Assembly (NCBI GenBank): GCA_023014485.1
Contig: JAJOZX010000925.1
Span: 1 to 64,000, forward strand
DNA: 64,000 nt
From: Bathynomus jamesi
Taxonomy: Eukaryota > Arthropoda > Malacostraca > Isopoda > Cirolanidae
Direction of reading: 5' to 3'
Shown: one piece after another, positions 23,749 through 35,362 of the stretch
How the letters are laid out: each line of letters starts with the position of its first letter
How positions within the stretch are numbered: the stretch's first letter is position 1
Translations under genes and position numbers: made by a program
The notes under the pieces: model-generated
The model's input: only the letters and a program-made list of their open reading frames with translations
Told to the model about the DNA's origin: nothing
Databases searched by the model: none

Positions 23749-24594
23749 GCAGTGCTCCCTCTTTATAACGCCACCTTTGGTACCAAAGTCATGTTGGCGT
23801 TATATGGGGTTCATACGTTGTACATACTGTACATATATGCGCATGATATTAATACATACATGTTTATTGTATGTAAATAAAATGAAACCAGTGAAAGTTC
23901 TGGGTTAATGTACGTATTAATGTTATTCATATTTCAAATATTTGAATATAATAGAATATATGAATATAATTTGAATATAATATAATATAAATTAATTTTT
24001 ACAAATGTATAAAAAAATTACATTTTACTAAAAAATTCTGTCATTGAGATTGTCTCGCTTTGCCGTTAACATTGTCTTCTAACCGTCGTTCAAGCTTCAG
24101 ACACAGCCTTTTCCTTTGATAATATGAATCCTTTGATAATATGAATCTTTTTCCTTTGATAATATGAATCCTTTTCCTTTGATAATAAGATTTTATTATA
24201 AGATGAATTTTCTCGAAATACTTTTCTTGTAACAGCATACGTTTTTCCCGCAGAGTGATGCCCCTCTGTGATGCCCTAAGCTCCCCTCATTTCCGCGTTG
24301 CAAAATCAGCCAACACGAAGTATCATCGTAAAACAAACTAAGCTTCCGCGAATATGTAATCTATGTCACGTCACACAATGCCTGCAGTTAGCGTTCCTGT
24401 TCAAATGGTTTTGGCGGTAAAAGCCGGGGGTTTTCATATGCTCAAATGATCTTTCGGGAATGAATTAGGTTGGCGGATGGCGGATGGCGGACATCGGGGT
24501 AATTTAAGTTGGTGAGAAATCGGGTCTTTGGCGAAATATGGTAATAACCGAGGTTGGCGTTATATTGGGTGACGGAAGATCGCGGGAGCACTAT
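23749..24594. mobile_element. Tigger/pogo-like MITE
   Basis: The left end CAGTGCTCCCTC (then TTTATAACGCC) and the inverted right end (GGCGTTATAT ... GGGAGCACTA) match each other. They resemble Tigger/pogo termini (CAGTxxTCCCTC). The exact TA target site is blurred by flanking (TA)n. The interior contains four copies of a CCTTTGATAATATGAAT-like 17-mer (about 24112-24190) and no transposase. Confidence 0.5.
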
Positions 24595-25302
24595 ACATAT
24601 ATACACCAGGGTTGGGCAAATTTTTTTTTTTTTTTTTTTTTTAGAAAAACCCAACCCACATGTGTTTTTTCAGGTTTTTTCACAAAAACCCAGAAAAAAG
24701 CCTGCCCAGTTGGGGGTTTTCATGGGTTTTTTCATAATGTTGACAAATCGTAAATTTATACATCTTTACGAGCTTGTATTGTATTCCTGCTTCCACTTTG
24801 CCTAAAATTAAAGGATAATACAAAGAATCACCATTAACAGCCATCAAAATAGATAAAATAAAAATTATGACTGGTTTTACCTTGTCTGAATACCCATTAG
24901 GCCATTACCCTTCCCAAAAATACAAAGCAGACCAGGAATAAACTTGGCAAACAAGTTAGCAACCCATTTGAGACAAATATTTCCAAGTACAATACTCAAT
25001 TTGCTAGACAACCTTGAACCAAACGCATATGGAACGCGTATGTAATGACTAATGAGTATGCTGTATGCAATACGCACATTTGGAGTCTACCTCAGTCCTC
25101 ACTCCTCAGACTCTCAGAGTTGCTAAGTGTCACTATTGTGTCTGACTCTGACCGGTAGTGTTGGTTGTGTTTGCTTCTGGAGAAAGAAACTAAATTGTGT
25201 TTGCAATGCAGTTTTCAAAATCAATGTAACTAGTTTACTTCTATCATATTTTTCCTCACACAGAAATTTAATCACAGAAGTCGTATCCAATATTGTATTA
25301 AA

Positions 25303-28132
25303 ATGCCTAGGTTACCAGGTAGTGGTCGCAAGCAAGCGAGTGAGTGGCTTGAAGTGTCCCGAATAGAAAACTCGAGCAAAGTAAAGTGTAATCACTGTGG
25401 ATTAGAGCTGACATCCAAGGTAGAACGTATAAGAGCACATCTCGGCAACTGTGACAATAGGAATCGTCACGAAGATGATGGATCAAAGGGAGGCTCAAGT
25501 CATGCATCAACATCACCTGACCAGAGTCGAGAGTCTACAGCTTCACCAGTAGGTTCTCCACTTCTCTCACCAACGTCACCATCTATATCAAGGATCTTGC
25601 AGGCATCACAAGGAACATCTTCAAGATCAGAATTAGAGGTCATGTCTCCAACTCCAAAAAAAATTAAACTGGTCCAAAATAAACTTTTTGGTTATGCCTG
25701 CAAGACCACAGAATCACAAGGGAAACATATTGACCTGCAAATAGCGAAGTTCTTTTATGCTAACAGCATTGCTTTTATAGCTGCTGAATCAAAGCAATAT
25801 AAGAAAATGATGAACTCCTTGAGACCAGGTTATCACCCTCCATCAAGAAAGGATCTAGCAGGAAAGTTGCTGGATGAAGTTCATTCAACAATTGAAGAGA
25901 ACATGAAACATGACTTGAGTGAATCTACAATCACACTCCTTCAGGATGGATGGTCATCAGTGCAAAATGATCCCATAATTGCGTCATCAATTCACACTGG
26001 AAAACGTTCCTACCTGCTAACTACTCATGACTGCGGTACTGAAAAGAAAATAGCGGAGTTCTGTTGTGAAATTGCAGCCAAGAGCTTTCAGCAAGTAAAA
26101 AACACCTATGGAAAGGATGTAAGTAGCTGATAGTTTTTGTATTAAACATAATTTGCTAAACATAGGTACATTTAAATAACTAAACAAATAGTTGAGAGTA
26201 TACTGTATCTCCTACGAGATAACCATTACAAAATGACTATATGTAGCCCAAGCAACAACACATTGACATTAAATTGAAATTGCTCTATTAGCCTAAAATT
26301 CAGGGGTCACCAACCTTTGTTTTGTTCACCGCCCACTTTTACGATTTTTGAAAATTAAAAAGCTTATCGCCCACCTTAGATCAAAAAGAATAAATCAACA
26401 TAATCGATAAAATAAATAATGAAATAAATGTTTAATTACCTTTAATGTGAGCCCACTAGTGGGCGCTACCGCCTAGGTTGGTGACCCCTGGCCTAAATGG
26501 TCAATACTTCATTACTTTTCCAATACAATAGAACAGAAACCCAAATTGTGACTTTGTATAACATCATTAATTTTCTTTTTCTTTTCTCCTAGGTATTTGC
26601 TTTATGCACTGATAATGAAAGCAAGATGGTTCGGATGAAGGAACTCCTAGCTGAACAATTCCCTTCAGTTCTTACCTATGGATGCTCCGCTCATTACCTG
26701 AATCTTGTTGAGAAGGAGGTGTCTCCAAACACTGTACTGAAGCACATTGTCCAAGTTCAGAAGTATTTTCGTAACCACCACCAACCTCATGATGTATTTG
26801 GCAGCGTTTTTCTGAGCAACCTATTCCAAATGTTTATATCGTAGATCATATTTCTTATTTTATATTCCAGGGATGTAGATACCAAAGGTAGGCAAAAAAC
26901 AATTTCAACTAAAATAAATTTTATCAATTTCATATTCAATATTTTGAATTTGATACCGTAATTTTTAAAATGTGATCAGCATCATAAAAAACACATACTT
27001 CTGATTCTTGTTCATAAAAACTGATTAGAGTGTAAATTAATGATTTGGTATTTTCATTCAATTTTTTAGGCCTGGCTGAAGGAGAAAGGGAGATTTTTGC
27101 CCCAGATTCCCAATGATACTCGTTGGAATTCTCAGCAAGCATGTGTTGACACATTTGTAAAGAACTTCTACAAGTACATGGAGATAGTGAATGAGCAATC
27201 AGTGGAAGAAAGCATCAACACCATTCTAAACAATGCTTCACTGTATCGCTCAGCTGTACATCTACAAGGACAACTGAACATGGTTTCCAAAGCTCTAAAT
27301 GAGGTAAGCAGTTGGAGACTAGTCCAAAAAATTGTTTGGTTACGCACATAGTGACATGCAATGATATGCTTCTTGAAAACATATACCTACCAGCATATTC
27401 ATTTTCAATGCATAGGCTAGTAATTATTACATGAAAGGTGACTACAAAACAATGGCTTAGTATAGTTTGAATGAATAAATAACATTTTTAATAGTGTTCT
27501 GCATTTCTTCTTTCATTAATAGCTTCAGAGTGATTCAGCGAACCTGTCGACAGCAGTGCAGGTGTGAAATGGTTTGTGCAAAGAAAAAAAACTTGGAGCC
27601 CTACATAACCACTCTCAACAAAAGGAAACAACAAGCACTGGCGCCATTCTTCTACGTTGGTAATTTGATGGATCCTTTCAGAATGGGTGCAGGACTTTCT
27701 CAAGAAGAGGAAGACAGTGCGGAAGAGTGGATTGCAAGTAACAAACCAGATTTTCTGGTTGAGTTCATGGCCTTCAAAATTAAGGATGAATCTTACTTTC
27801 CCAAAGTAATGTTTTCTTCACAGGTTGTCGATGCCTACAAAGAAAATCCTGCAAAATGGTGGACTTTGATAGGCAGGAGAACGGAAAAAGCTAAAAAACT
27901 GCCAGTAGATTTCTGTCCCTTCTTCTATAGTCTCTTGAGCTGTCCTCCAAGCTCAGCAGCTATAGAAAGGATTTTCTCTACTTTTGATATAGTCTGGACA
28001 AAACTTCGTAACAGACTGGGTGTCGAGAAGGCAGGAAAACTGGTAAAGGTGCACAAATACCTGCAAAATGCACACAAAAGTCCATCTCTTGCAGAAGAGG
28101 TCCAAGAGGAGAGTACAGACTTTGAGTGGTAG
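25303..28132 (+). pseudogene. hAT transposase, four exons, inactivated in the last exon
   Basis: Exons are 25303-26118 (272 codons), 26593-26793 (67), 27070-27303 (78) and 27523-28132. All three introns are GT-AG and phase 0. Exon 1 starts with a BED-type zinc finger (CNHCGLELTSK ... HLGNC, about residues 25-52), then a Ser-rich linker and the start of the catalytic region (LLQDGWSSVQNDPI). Exon 2 opens VFALCTDNESKMVRMKELL and has YGCSAHYLNL, both typical of hAT RNase-H-like domains. Exon 3 has IPNDTRWNSQQACVDTF. The last exon ends in the hAT dimerisation region (CPPSSAAIERIFSTF). Breaks: in exon 4 a TGA falls where Trp is expected and one extra A in an A-run shifts the frame near 27580-27590. 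Otherwise it is well preserved, about 620 codons. Confidence 0.8.
26301..26490. mobile_element. hAT MITE nested in transposase intron 1
   Basis: CAGGGGTCACCAACC is matched by the inverted GGTTGGTGACCCCTG, perfect over 15 bp. The flanks GCCTAAAATT and GCCTAAAT look like an 8-bp target duplication with a slipped A-run. It lies wholly inside the intron between exons 1 and 2 of the surrounding transposase. Confidence 0.75.
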
Positions 28133-28679
28133 GGCAGCCACCAGAATAGTAGATAAGGCATCATGGACATCCAGTTCCTAGTCATTTTCATAGCAATGCT
28201 TATGTAATTGTCTGAGATTTTTCTTACTTGATATTAGAGTTTTCTTTTTTTGAATCTCAGGAAAAATGATTTATTTTGGTTAAGTTAAGGCCTCAGTTTA
28301 AATGTTAAGGGTGGTACATTGTTATTTAGGGTTTTCAATACCTATTTAGTATATCCAAGAGTAGCATATCAGTCATTATGAAAGTTAATTGCATTACATT
28401 GATGAATTTAAAAAACTCGTTTTATTTCCATCTTTCCTCGTTATATTTTTATCCTTTATCAGATAGCATTATATTTTTGAAACTAATTGGCAGTAAGTTG
28501 CTGAAAATATTTATATTTTGATTTGAAAGTACTAAAAAAGGTTTCCAAGTATTAGAATTTGCAAAATATTGAAAAAATCCAAATTCCTGAAAAAACCCAA
28601 ACTGTATAGGTTTTTTTCAGACTGGGCTTTTTCGAAAAAACCCATTGGGCCCAATCGTGCCAACCCTGATATATACACC

Positions 28680-29650
28680 TCGTAGCAGTTCCGTGCGTTG
28701 GTCTCTCTCCACACGAAGGTCAAGCTGGTGGTCCCACTTCTAGGCCTGCCCTGGTAAAGGAGGGAGTTGCTCTCTTGCGATCTCCATCGCACATAGTCAG
28801 GCACATCCGGCTCATCTGGTACCATCCTGAGCCAGGCGTCTGGTCCTCTTTTGAAAAATTCTACGTTGACACCAGTCATGTTCCTAATCTTCTTTGGAAA
28901 CTGGTTAAATAGTCTTGGCTCCGTGACAACCAAGACATTTTCCTTTAGAGTTGAGGGTGTCTCTTGCCCTGCCTTTAGTTTGGGAACACTACACATTCTT
29001 CCTTTTATATTTTCCACTGTTGTGTGGGTGGTTTCTGGGTTGAGCTTGAGGTTAGGTACCAGTTTTTCCATTATTTTCCACGTGTAAGTTATGGTGTATC
29101 TCACTTCTTTTCAGTGAATATAGATTTAATTTAAGAAGTCTTTCCCAGTAGTTGAATTCTTTGCAGCCATCAGTCCTGGCTGTGAAGTTTCTTTGAATTT
29201 CTTCTAGCTTATTAATTTTTTTCCTTTTATATGGGGACGTTAAGATTGAGCAGTATTCAAGTTTTGGTATGATCAGTGTTTTCAACAGGGGAATCATTAC
29301 TCTCTTGTCTTTTCGTTTAACCCTTTAAGCCCTGAATTTTTTGTAGGGTTAAGTTATGAATGCTTGTATTTGAAACGTTAGCAATTTGTACCTTCAGTCC
29401 TTAAAGGGTTAAAGGTTCTCAGTACCTGTCCCGCGACTCTTTTTGCGTTGTTTATCACTCTCTGATTTTGTGCTTTAAATTTCGCATCGTCGGTCATTAT
29501 AACCCCTAAATCTATTGCTTTCTTGCTTCTCTGAATTTCCCGTCTATCTGGGGCATAATATGCTGTGTGTTTTAGCGCCTCATTTTTTCCATACTTCAAG
29601 TGCTGAAATTTCTCGATGTTAAATTTCATGTTTTGTCTTCTGACCATTTG
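28680..29650 (-). pseudogene. LINE reverse transcriptase fragment (thumb and C-terminus), split by a MITE
   Basis: Reading leftwards, 29647-29413 encodes MKFNIEKFQHLKYGKNE and IDLGVIMTDDAKF, the end of the RT palm and thumb. 29297-29052 encodes TLIIPKLEYCSILTSPYKRK and NYWERLLKLNLYSLKRSEIH. 29104-28710 encodes YTWKIMEKLVPNL, EPRLFNQFPKKIRNMTGVNV and GTTSLTFV. If the piggyBac-type MITE at 29321-29408 plus one TTAA is ignored, the first two parts join in frame through RTFKRKDKRVMI. The stop seen in the 23.4-kb copy is here TGG. A frameshift lies near 29080. Same family as 23345-23696 and 48333-48935. Confidence 0.75.
29321..29408. mobile_element. piggyBac-type MITE in the LINE ORF
   Basis: CCCTTTAAG is matched by the inverted CTTAAAGGG, and TTAA stands on both sides (29317-29320, 29409-29412). 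The TTAA duplication and CCCTTTAA-type ends are diagnostic of piggyBac-like insertions. 88 bp, non-coding. Confidence 0.75.
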
Positions 29651-29726
29651 TATATTCTGTTCGTGCCCCTATGCAGGTCCTCCAACTCTTCTGCATTACT
29701 GATTTCTCTGTTGATTTTTGTATCAT

Positions 29727-29728
<2 letters not shown>

Positions 29729-29757
<29 letters not shown>
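29729..29757. repeat. (TA)n microsatellite
   Basis: Separates the LINE fragment from the SINE. Confidence 0.85.
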
Positions 29758-29761
<4 letters not shown>

Positions 29762-30015
29762 TGACTACGAATCCATTGGCCCCGGGATCGAGACCCGGTG
29801 ACGGCAGGCTGCGCGCAGCAAAACCCAGCAATTCATCCTTCCACACAGTAAAGAAAATGGTTGGTAGATAAATGGGTATCCTGGGTAGCCTCGTGGTTAA
29901 GACGCTGGGCTGGTGGGGCGTGGTTCGGATTCCACATTAAATTCTAGGTCTAAGATGGAGTGACAAGCTTGACCTTCGTCAGAATGAACAATTCGGGCGG
30001 AAGCAAACCAGGGTG
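29758..30015 (+). repeat. tRNA-derived SINE
   Basis: TAGCCTCGTGG (29886-29896) fits a Pol III box A and GGTTCGGATTCC (about 29922-29933) a box B, spaced as in a tRNA. The 3' part AAGCTTGACCTTCGTCAGAA is repeated in inverse orientation at 33545-33790 and 61275-61400. A second box-B-like GGGATCGAGACCC lies upstream at about 29784, so the element may be dimeric. Not a functional tRNA; the acceptor stem does not pair. Confidence 0.7.
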
Positions 30016-30936
30016 TATATCAAAATACTTATTAAAATGAAGAAATAAGCTTTATTTTGAAATCCTTGAAAAGTAAACGTAACTTCTATTTTATTTACTG
30101 ATTTTAATTCATACAAAAAATGTGTTTTCTTTTGTATGAAATAACTCCTATCGTTTGGATAGAAAATATTCGTTCTAGTCACTTTGCTCCTCCGTGACTG
30201 TACCGAAATGTTCGCTTGACATATATCTAATACCGAATGCTGATCAGGTTGTTAATTTAGGTTAGATTGTTAGGTAAGACTTGGCACCATTAAAGTAGAT
30301 AATTAATTGATATCTTGGAGGGGGGGGGGGGGGAAGAAAAGAAATATATATATATCCCTGAAGACAAATTATATATATATATACACAATAGTCGGACCCT
30401 TATTTGTCATCAAATGCAAATGAGTAATGTATTTGGCCGTAATGTTCGTTTGTCGCCTGAGGTGATGACAGAGCACTGAATTCATTTTTATGCCTCGAAA
30501 GATGTGTTCCTTTCTCTTTTCTCGAGTGACTCTTGAAGAACTTCAGCAATCGAAAAATCACAGAGAAAGTTTCGAAGTTATTTTAATTAATCGATTTAAT
30601 GATTTTCATTTCGGTAAAATTTTTTATCGTTTGTCGTATCTTAAGTTTTCTTTAACGTTTTTGTTGGAACGTAGTTGTCGCAGGTTTTACTAGTCACTGT
30701 CGTTTATTACGTGTGTGTTGTGTGTGTGTGTGTGTGTGTGTTTCAAAGACGGAGAATGAATCTGTTTTTATGTGAAATTTGGTTAAATGCATTAAACGAA
30801 AACGTTTATTTGGTAGAGTGACATCGCCCAAAGACAGGGAGACGTAGAAAACAGAGATTGAAATAGTTTGTCAAAAGTTGCTTTCAGAACCTCTATAATT
30901 CCTGTAGTGTCGTCAGTTTAGTGTTTATATCATATA
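30016..30936. other. Spacer with G-run and (TG)n; no gene recognised
   Basis: Contains a G-run at about 30319-30334 and (TG)n at about 30716-30741. The 67-codon frame at 30490-30693 has no recognisable domain. Confidence 0.35.
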
Positions 30937-31125
30937 CAGGGTGTGGCATATGTGGAGAGACATAGAAATAAATTAACATTTATGTTTTAATTGTTCTAAT
31001 TTTTGTTTCAGTTGGAGGGGAATATGAACCGCAGTTTAGAACAAAATTAGAGTTAAAAAAAATTATAACAATTAAAACATAAATGTTAACTTATTCCTAT
31101 GTCTTTAGACATATGCCACACGCTG
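30937..31125. mobile_element. mariner-type palindromic MITE
   Basis: CAGGGTGTGGCATATGT and the inverted ACATATGCCACACGCTG form long arms that continue through AACATTTATGTTTTAATTG, about 70 bp each. TA stands on both sides (30935-30936 and 31126-31127). Tc1/mariner superfamily by target site and CAGGGTGT ends. Confidence 0.75.
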
Positions 31126-31369
31126 TATATGGCGAATAAGACTTCGTAAAGAGGGAAACTCGAACAAATTTCTGCGCCAACACTGGTGAGGCTGCGTCTC
31201 GTGCCCTGTGATTCTTTTTTATGCGAGGAGTTTTAAAATGAAATTACTTTTTACCTATTTCAGGTAGAAATATAATGAATATTGTAAAGCTTAATTATCG
31301 TAGCTTTTTCATTTTAGGCTAGACTCGGCTATCTATACATTATCCGTTGCGGGTGGTGGTATAGACTAG

Positions 31370-31570
31370 GGACCTTTTCCAGTTTGTGTACCGTTTTTCA
31401 TATAATTTATTTTTGCTTCTTTTCAGATCAAAAATGAGTGATCAAAAATGAGTTCTTGATAACCTAACCTAACCTAACCCACATTATAACTTTCGTCACT
31501 TGGGCACAGGATGTTTACTATGCTGTATGTAATGTACTGTAGAAAACGGTACATAAACTGGAAAACGTCC
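31370..31570. mobile_element. hAT-like MITE with TTAGG-type interior, exact 8-bp TSD
   Basis: GGACCTTTTCCAG and the inverted CTGGAAAACGTCC (one mismatch), with inverted similarity continuing (TGTACCGTTTT/AAACGGTACA). The flanks are identical octamers TAGACTAG at 31362-31369 and 31571-31578. The interior carries about four AACCT units at 31459-31478. Confidence 0.8.
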
Positions 31571-31604
31571 TAGACTAGGTTAGATTACAGACCCAAACTG
31601 GCGC

Positions 31605-31838
31605 CAGTTGAAGAAAGAGTAAATTGTTCACTGTAATTAGTCCATTTTAAATTAATTACAAAAGTGATATGAACGTTACACATTCCAGAAAAAAAATCGT
31701 TCGGCGAAATCTCAGTTAGAAAGTGGCTGAAAAAAATTTCAACAGACAGGGTCAGGTAATAAAACGTTCCGGTAGACCAACAGTCGGTGAAGAAACTGTA
31801 GCAAGTATTCGGGATATAGATATGAATAAGAAAAATAC
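31605..31838 (+). pseudogene. mariner-family transposase, N-terminal part
   Basis: Shifted frames give EERVNCSL, then SVRKWLKKIS, then KRSGRPTVGEETVASIRDI. This is the helix-turn-helix region and GRP(T)xxEE linker of IS630/Tc1-mariner transposases. At least one stop and two frameshifts. It ends MNKKNTR, and the continuation SKEMNIPVSTVHKIL is found about 3 kb away at 34828. Confidence 0.6.
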
Positions 31839-32338
31839 ACGATATTAAACCAAAGAGTATATATATATATCAAGATACGAAACTGATCATATTTTCCATT
31901 ATTTATCGAGTTATCCCGCCAAATGAATATTGGGTACTAGCGGATGGAGTGAGAACTAAGCTTTACACAAAGGCATGCTCGCATGATTTAGAAATATATT
32001 AACACATTCATGTACAAAAGCACGTATGTGTTTACTTTATTAACTGATCCTATATTTTATTACATTTTTAACTAAATAATAATAAATATTAAAATATAAT
32101 TTAAGTTGACGTTTTATCGAGAGTAATTTGGTTCTCCTTCCAAACACTAGATGGCTGAAGATCGAAAAAGCTAACCCAAAAGTGGGCGGAGTTTTAGATT
32201 TTGTTATAAATAATAATCTTTGATTAAACTCTGTAAAAAGGTTGATGAGTACAGACAAACATGGCACCAAACGTTTTCGAAGCGCTGCTCCAGATTACCA
32301 GTTACAAAAAACTATATAGGGTTATGTTTAGGGTTACC

Positions 32339-32573
32339 ATACGTCCGGTTTTTCCTGGACATGTCCGTGAAATTTGAATAATTATAACATTGATTTTTGA
32401 GGCCATAACACTTGTTCTTATTTATAGATACTCAATGTAGACGACATGTAGTACACAGTATATATAACACATTAATACAACGTGAGTTGGTAGATACTGA
32501 TACAGATATATCCCCCTCTCCGGAGTGTCTTCTTTTTTTGAAAGTTCAAATATGGTAACCCTAGTTATGTTTG
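32339..32573. mobile_element. hAT MITE, exact 8-bp TSD
   Basis: TAGGGTTACCATA matched by inverted TATGGTAACCCTA, flanked by GTTATGTT at 32331-32338 and 32574-32581. Interior starts CGTCCGGTTTTTCCTGGAC. A related end begins near 63509. Confidence 0.85.
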
Positions 32574-32581
32574 ATTGCTGT

Positions 32582-33544
32582 CCCCTGGGCCATCCGTTGG
32601 AAATTCCCAGCAGATATTGATGTTTAATTGACGACAAAAACCCTATGTCTTTTCGTTAAAAAGTTATGTTTGTGGAGGTCTTCAAAGGACTTCGTTAAGT
32701 AGTTTTTTTTGGTTAATGTTAAATTTATTTACCATCGGTATTTAGCGCTGCCTAATGGTAAAGAAGAAAATTACCATACCTTATTAATTCGTTGGGCCTC
32801 GCTTCTGGTTGTAGGGCACGCGGCTCTCTTCCGACGTAGGTGACGGGGTTACGCAACGAGTTTATTCGGTTTAAATAATATATGCAACACTATACTTAAA
32901 TATCTGAAGGAATAAGCCTATCCTTTTATGTTAGTTTTATATTATTAGGTATTTACTCAGAACTTATAGGAAGATTAAGTACTTCCCCCTTGCCTAAAGC
33001 ATTGCTGGTCACTGAGCAGCCCTGAGATGAGCTGATATAAATTTTTTTGGTCTTAAAAATTCGGTGACTTTACAAAGCCCCAGATGTCTAATTTTTGTGT
33101 TTTCATTATTTCTTCTCTCGAAGTCATTTTCATGCGTCAGCGATGGAAAATTTTGATACGAAATAATACATTTTTCTTGTTATGTGGACCCAATGCCTAC
33201 ATATTGCCATGATATTGGGTTCTATGTATGGCAATTATTTCCATTCCCAATAGGCTATGTCGCCAATCCCGAGGCAATTTTGTAGTTATTTAATTCAATA
33301 AATTAATAATTTGTATTTAATTAAGAAATAAAGGTACCATATTGTACGCATGTATGGTTTTTCCATACCAACTGTCATCTAGCCAGGTCTATGTCTTATT
33401 TTCCATCTACTTTAGTCTTAATCATATATTAGGCATAGGCCCTATCAATGCTGCATCTTAACCAAGGCCTTGAGTGGGCCAAACATACAGCCGATAGGTT
33501 TAGTGTATATCCAAGAGGGAGCATAAACTGTTTCATACAGTATA
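32582..33544. other. Spacer, no gene recognised
   Basis: AT-rich unique sequence. No long frame and no repeat termini that I could pair. Confidence 0.35.
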
Positions 33545-33790
33545 AACGTCTGGTACCACCGTAACCTTGGTTAACTTTAGTTTTGCTTCCGCCTGAATTG
33601 TTCATTCTGACGAAGGTCAAGCTTGTCACTCCACCTTAGACATACAGTTTAACGTGGAATCCGAACCACGCCTCACCAGCAGTCCAACGTCTTAACCACT
33701 AGGCTACCCAGGGTACCCATTTATCTACCAACCAATTTTTTATTTTTGTGGAAGGATGAACAGCTGGGTTTATAAAGCCTAGGGCCTAAA
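33545..33790 (-). repeat. tRNA-derived SINE, minus orientation
   Basis: Reverse complement gives GGGTAGCCTAGTGGTTAAG (box A) and GGTTCGGATTCCACG (box B). The 3' part matches the copy at 29758-30015, including ATCCTTCCAC upstream and TTCATTCTGACGAAGG on the plus strand. Confidence 0.7.
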
Positions 33791-33903
33791 ATTATATAAT
33801 AGTTTATTTATAGTTTATTTATATGCCACGACCTAGGACAAATATTTATAGGCCTAGGGTCTACACAAAGCCGAAGCTAGAAGCATAAGCTCATAGTATA
33901 GGA

Positions 33904-34517
33904 CAGTGTTCTCCAAACTTTTTTATGGACTTGCGTATCCCTTATATAGTGACTGAGTATTCATGTACCCCTTCCCTATTTTGCCAACCGTATTTCACCC
34001 TCTGTCAATAAAGTTGTGTCACAGTATATTATGTACAGCGTATAACTTAATATTATAAATTTAATCAATGTTACAAATATATAATTAAATAAAATACTAT
34101 TAATATATTTTATTTTGACCTTAAAGAATTAATTAATTACTTAATCCATGACCTGGTAATTATTCTTGTAACATTGTAGCATCCCTGAACAGATTGGCAG
34201 ACCTGATGTCTATCAGAATAGGCATGTCCGTGATAACCTTTGCATACAGTACTTATTCTCAATCGTACCCCTAACTTGGTTGTCTCAATTTTTAGAAGTA
34301 GAGTTAAACCTTCTACATAAGCTCAGATGTATACCATTCAGAACCTCATTATTATGTCTACAGTATGTATATAGTAATCGAATGGCGACACTCTTGTTGG
34401 GACATTATATTTTCGTACTTTCGTGTAAACAAAGAAATGTAGTTTTATTCTGAATTGTTGTTTTGTTGTCACGTACCCCTTGTTAACCTCTCGCGTACCC
34501 CAGTTTGAGAACGTCGG
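33904..34517. mobile_element. hAT-like element (CAGTGxTCTCxAAAC ends)
   Basis: The left end CAGTGTTCTCCAAACT and right end CAGTTTGAGAACGTCG are degraded versions of the common hAT terminus CAGTGGTTCTCAAACT. Both sides contain GCGTAcCCC-type subterminal repeats. About 610 bp, no transposase. Flanking octamers GTATAGGA/GTAGGGTA agree at only 5 of 8 positions, so the boundary is approximate. Confidence 0.55.
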
Positions 34518-34824
34518 TAGGGTATATACGGTGCAAGTTAAGCCAGCAGCCATCATCCTATCTTGTTTACATATTTATAGATATATAAGGAGACTGTTTT
34601 TCCAAATTGATTGTATTTATATACTCACAAGAAACTCAAAATTTTCAAAATTACACTCAAAGAAACAATTTCATTTTTATGAAAATATATACACATTATT
34701 TGTTCCTACAAATTTCTCCTCATAGAAACAATTAATTTTTACAGTGATGTTGCTTGTGCCAATGTGCGCGCGAAATTAGCCGATGAAATGAGGTTGTACC
34801 ACATCTATTTTTATTTATGTCTAT

Positions 34825-35190
34825 GGTTCAAAGGAGATGAATATTCCAGTATCGACAGTGCATAAAATTTTGAAAATAAAATCGCAACATGCTTACAGAA
34901 TTCAAATTCTCCAACACATAATGGAAAAGGATTATGTCTCAGGCTAGACTTCTGCAAACAATTTCCAACGAATGTCAGAGAAAATCCAAATTTTTTGGAG
35001 CAGTTATCTTTTCAGAAGAAGCGACATTTCGTTTCGGTGGTAATGTTAGACATCAACTATCTCGTTTGAGAAAGTAAAAAGCCAGGTGAGCTTTGGTATC
35101 ATTGGAGAGCTTCTCCTGAGGTCACTGTATTGTGCGCCTTACAAAACTCGCAGGTCATTGGTCCTTTCTTTTTTTGAGGAGACGACTATA
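34825..35190 (+). pseudogene. mariner-family transposase, central part
   Basis: Starts SKEMNIPVSTVHKILKIKSQ then HAYRIQILQ. Later, in shifted frames, come the equivalents of the first catalytic segment (FWSSYLFRRSDISF) and a C-terminal VIGPFFF-like stretch. Several stops. This is the direct continuation of 31605-31838; about 2.98 kb of other mobile DNA lies between them. Confidence 0.55.
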
Positions 35191-35362
35191 AATGGAGAAC
35201 ACCACCTTGCAAAGCTGTAGATTTTCTCTCTGTCTCACCTCGCGGCCTTAAATCTTCTGGACCAGACAATATCCTAGTCATATTCTTTGAATGTTTGAGA
35301 ATTTGTGGACCAAACTTTCCCAGCAAAATGGATTGAGAGAGGAGGAAATCTTTTGTGGGCAG

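Larger units (their letters stand above)
24607..28668 (+). mobile_element. hAT transposon, full length
   Basis: The ends are CAGGGTTGGGCA and its inverted counterpart TGCCAACCCTG, with inverted subterminal GGGTTTTTTC-type repeats on both sides. The left flank is ATATACAC. The same octamer starts 2 bp after the right end, so the 8-bp target duplication has slipped within TA-rich DNA. The target is the TATATACACC tail at the 3' end of the LINE copy that continues at 28680. Encloses the split transposase gene at 25303-28132 and a nested MITE at 26301-26490. Confidence 0.75.

Noticed and set aside
29886..29935. Functional tRNA gene
   Set aside because: Box A and B are present but the arms do not pair as a cloverleaf, and the sequence recurs with the same non-tRNA flanks.
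31456..31481. True interstitial telomere
   Set aside because: Only about four units, inside a MITE with its own target duplication.
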